NCBI RefSeq assembly: GCF_001307275.1
Contig: NZ_CP012831.1
Coordinates: forward strand, 5,138,501-5,202,500
DNA from: Pseudomonas fluorescens
Lineage (GTDB): Bacteria; Pseudomonadota; Gammaproteobacteria; Pseudomonadales; Pseudomonadaceae
Length of the DNA: 64,000 bases
Direction: 5' to 3'
This document shows, piece by piece, positions 62,507-64,000 of this stretch (the stretch's first letter is position 1; each line of letters starts with the position of its first letter). A program made the position numbers and the translations under genes. The notes under the pieces were generated by a model, which was given only the letters and a program-made list of their open reading frames with translations, was not told the DNA's origin and searched no databases.

Positions 62507-62731
62507 TCAGGCGCTGTTTTCGAGGCGCCTGGCCAGGTAGCAGGCCTCGTTATGGTCGGTGCGGAATCCTCTTACACGTCCAGTCGATGTTTCTTCAATG
62601 TGAAAAAAACACTTGCCGGCCAAGACGACCCGATAACGCGGTTGAATCAACGAAATTGGCAGGCAATCGGCTCCGTCAGGGCTGTTGGCTGGTTCAACGA
62701 TGCATGGGACGTGGGTGGTGAAAGTGGCCAT
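62507..62731 (-). CDS. Small hypothetical protein
   Basis: 74 residues from ATG 62731 (MATFTTHVPCIVEPANSPDG), with AAAAGGAAT seven to eight bases upstream. It includes YRVVLAGKCFFHIEE and HNEACYLARRLENSA. No family is recognised. It is divergent from the leader of the next + strand gene. Confidence 0.6.
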   Translation of the reverse strand: MATFTTHVPCIVEPANSPDGADCLPISLIQPRYRVVLAGKCFFHIEETSTGRVRGFRTDHNEACYLARRLENSA

Positions 62732-62965
62732 TGTGAATTCCTTTTCATGGTTTACCGACGAATTGCCGGGTACTTCGAGTAGTCTCCACGCCTTCGGCTA
62801 CTCTAGAATCGGCAGCGTCGTGTGGACGGTTGCGCCTATCTAAAGCAATTTTTTTTGGGCTCGATGTCAGAAAAATGCTTTTTTAAGTGAGAAATTTCCC
62901 TAAAGTTAGTAGTCCCATCTTTTCCGATGCTCAGAGTGGCGTTTTCCTTCAGCCTCTGGCGACCC

Positions 62966-63015
62966 CCCGGGAAAGACGGCGAGAGCGGCAACCTTTAGTC
63001 TGCTCTCGGCCCGGG
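62966..63015 (+). ncRNA. Structured leader/small RNA candidate
   Basis: CCCGGG (62966-62971) pairs with CCCGGG (63010-63015), and CGAGAGC (62980-62986) with GCTCTCG (63002-63008). An asymmetric internal loop, AAAGACGG against G, lies between the two stems. An intrinsic terminator follows at 63089-63119. Upstream (62732-62965) is AT-rich, with TAAAGTT at 62901 but no promoter I can assign. It could be a free small RNA or a regulatory leader for the next gene. Confidence 0.45.
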
Positions 63016-63088
63016 ACAGGGGCGCGCCGTTCATTTCGAATTTCAGTGACAGGTCCATTACGACACTACAGTCGGTACGGGTTCTCGT

Positions 63089-63119
63089 GGTCCGTCCTTT
63101 GCGCAGGGCGGGTCTTTTT
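63089..63119 (+). terminator. Intrinsic terminator in the leader of the 63139 gene
   Basis: CCGTCCT (63092-63098), loop TTGCGC, AGGGCGG (63105-63111), with weaker G-U pairs extending it outward, then TTTTT (63115-63119). It ends only 20 bases before the predicted start codon, so expression of that gene from an upstream promoter would need readthrough or antitermination. Confidence 0.65.
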
Positions 63120-63138
63120 CAAAAATGGGGATGTTTCC

Positions 63139-63609
63139 TTGGCAGTAAGTAATCTCGACATGCATGCGTTATTTGTACTTGGTGACCTGCGGGCAAAACT
63201 GGTCAAACAATTCCAGTCACGTTTCGTCTACATCACCGAGCAGACCGCCGAAGGTATTTATGTCGCCGAAATCGACACCGAGTCGGCCCTGGTGGTCGAT
63301 GACAAGCCCAGGCTCGAGCTCAAGGTCGGCGATCATTTTCGTGCGGCGGTATTGCCCAGTCGCGAAGGTGGCAAGTTTGAAATCCGCTTTCGCGAAATCA
63401 AGCTGACGGTCTATGGCCTTGGCGATTACGCCTTCGTCACGACCCCTGGTGGTCATGCCATCCTGTTCAAGGAAGGCCACAGCGTGGTGACCGTGTTTGC
63501 GGCCAACGAACAGTTGCAGGAAGGCTTGACCAAGACCTTGAAGGCGGTGACCGCCAAGGCCGCCAAGTGGCGCAAGGGCGAGCTGGTGACTTTCAAGGCC
63601 AGTGAGTGA
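63139..63609 (+). CDS. Conserved hypothetical protein, likely TTG start
   Basis: 156 residues if started at TTG 63139, with GGGGA about eight bases upstream; the first ATG in frame is 63160 (149 residues). It begins (M)AVSNLDMHALFVLGDLRAKL and continues with a beta-rich region (FVYITEQTAEGIYVAEIDTE, LELKVGDHFRAAVLPSREGG, TTPGGHAILFKEGHSVVTVF) and a lysine-rich helical C-terminus. There is no signal peptide or membrane segment. I recognise it only as the kind of protein conserved among pseudomonads, without known function. The frame is open for 84 codons upstream through the structured leader, which does not look coding. Confidence 0.7.
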   Translation: MAVSNLDMHALFVLGDLRAKLVKQFQSRFVYITEQTAEGIYVAEIDTESALVVDDKPRLELKVGDHFRAAVLPSREGGKFEIRFREIKLTVYGLGDYAFVTTPGGHAILFKEGHSVVTVFAANEQLQEGLTKTLKAVTAKAAKWRKGELVTFKASE

Positions 63610-63761
63610 CCGTTTCTGGGCCTGTGCGCCCACACCACTGACAGTTTCGCAAGAACTCGCTGGAACCTCGGCTACAGTCAATTGACTGAACTATTCAGGG
63701 ACTTGCGTTCGGTTACGCAGGGCCGTTCAGCTATTGCGGTATCTGGCATGAGGTGCAAAGC

Positions 63762-64000
63762 ATGAAACGAGTTCGACAGTGGCTGGCTGCCTGGGCCACC
63801 TTCGCTGTGTTGGTTTCACCCCTTCCGGTGTCAGCCGCCACCGCGCCGATCCACTTTGCCGACTTGAACTGGGAAAGTGGCAGCCTGATCACCGATATCC
63901 TGCGAGTCATCGTGGAAAAGGGCTATGGATTGCAGACCGATACATTGCCCGGCACCACCATTACCCTGGAAACCGCCCTGGCCAATAACGACATACAGGT
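63762..64000 (+). CDS. Glycine betaine/choline-type ABC substrate-binding protein (3' end outside window)
   Basis: The first 79 codons from ATG 63762, with GAGGTG seven bases upstream, running off the end of the window. A signal peptide of about 26 residues (MKRVRQWLAAWATFAVLVSP, ending VSA/A) is followed by IHFADLNWESGSLITDILRVIVEKGYG and then a TLPGTTITLETALANNDI stretch. This start is typical of OpuAC/ProX-family proteins that bind betaine, choline or related quaternary amines for ABC import. The substrate cannot be fixed from the visible part. Confidence 0.8.
   Translation, partial: MKRVRQWLAAWATFAVLVSPLPVSAATAPIHFADLNWESGSLITDILRVIVEKGYGLQTDTLPGTTITLETALANNDIQ

Noticed and set aside
62901..62931. 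FliA (sigma-28) promoter TAAAGTT ... TCCGATG before the structured leader.
   Set aside because: The two blocks are about three bases too far apart for the usual sigma-28 spacing, and the downstream block is off consensus.
62887..63138. Upstream extension of the 63139 gene to an ATG-less 240-codon frame.
   Set aside because: The extension crosses the structured element and terminator, is arginine-rich in an arbitrary way and has no ribosome-binding site.
1..64000. tRNA, rRNA, insertion sequence, integrase or prophage genes.
   Set aside because: None recognised on either strand.

Overview
The window looks like chromosome of a fluorescent pseudomonad (Pseudomonas fluorescens/corrugata-type). 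Signs of this are high-GC coding with Pseudomonas codon style, hcnABC cyanide synthase genes with an ANR-type box and an Rsm-type leader site, Pseudomonas-restricted families (DUF1652, DUF6124, DUF2789), and two classes of Pseudomonas REP palindromes in most intergenic gaps. No rRNA, tRNA, CRISPR array, prophage or insertion sequence was recognised.

Region 1 (1-17552) is the least ordinary part. It holds six large modular genes on the + strand: a 95-residue-repeat Ig-like protein whose 5' end lies outside the window, an Ig-like protein ending in nine 41-residue RCC1/WG repeats, a smaller Ig-like protein, two secreted halovibrin-like proteins (the second fused to Ig-like modules and a carbohydrate-binding-like C-terminus), and a second giant Ig-like protein. 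They share modules. The two transcription units whose upstream regions are visible carry the same bipartite element, GACCATTC-N17-ACCTGT..TGACAGTAG. The Ig-like proteins whose N-termini are visible lack a signal peptide; the halovibrin-like proteins have one.

Region 2 (17631-24825, - strand) is a uronic-acid catabolic operon: OprD-type porin, uronate dehydrogenase, SMP-30 lactonase, TRAP transporter (P, Q, M) and an aldose-1-epimerase-like protein. Region 3 (25123-26106) is a DUF6124 gene with a strongly structured leader, flanked by REP pairs. Region 4 (26221-34771) is reductive pyrimidine catabolism: a TetR/RutR-like regulator, preA, preT and dihydropyrimidinase on -, then an NCS1 permease and an N-carbamoyl-beta-alanine-type amidohydrolase on +. 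Together they should convert uracil/thymine to beta-alanine/beta-aminoisobutyrate.

Region 5 (34890-38939) is regulatory: a triple PAS-LuxR protein, a DUF1652 protein and an OmpR/HisKA two-component pair. Region 6 (39042-42197) is hcnABC with its ANR box and an Rsm site at the ribosome-binding site. Region 7 (42423-59016) is the myo-inositol locus: a GST gene, an RpiR-type regulator, iolC-E-B-A-I-D-G, a second Gfo/Idh/MocA oxidoreductase and an ABC importer. TGGAA-N6-TTCCA palindromes precede both iolC and the importer genes.

Region 8 (59344-64000) has a zinc-site-deficient DksA paralogue, a chemoreceptor with a C-terminal extra domain, three small - strand genes, a structured leader with an intrinsic terminator just before an uncharacterised 156-residue gene, and the start of a glycine-betaine-type substrate-binding protein cut by the window end.
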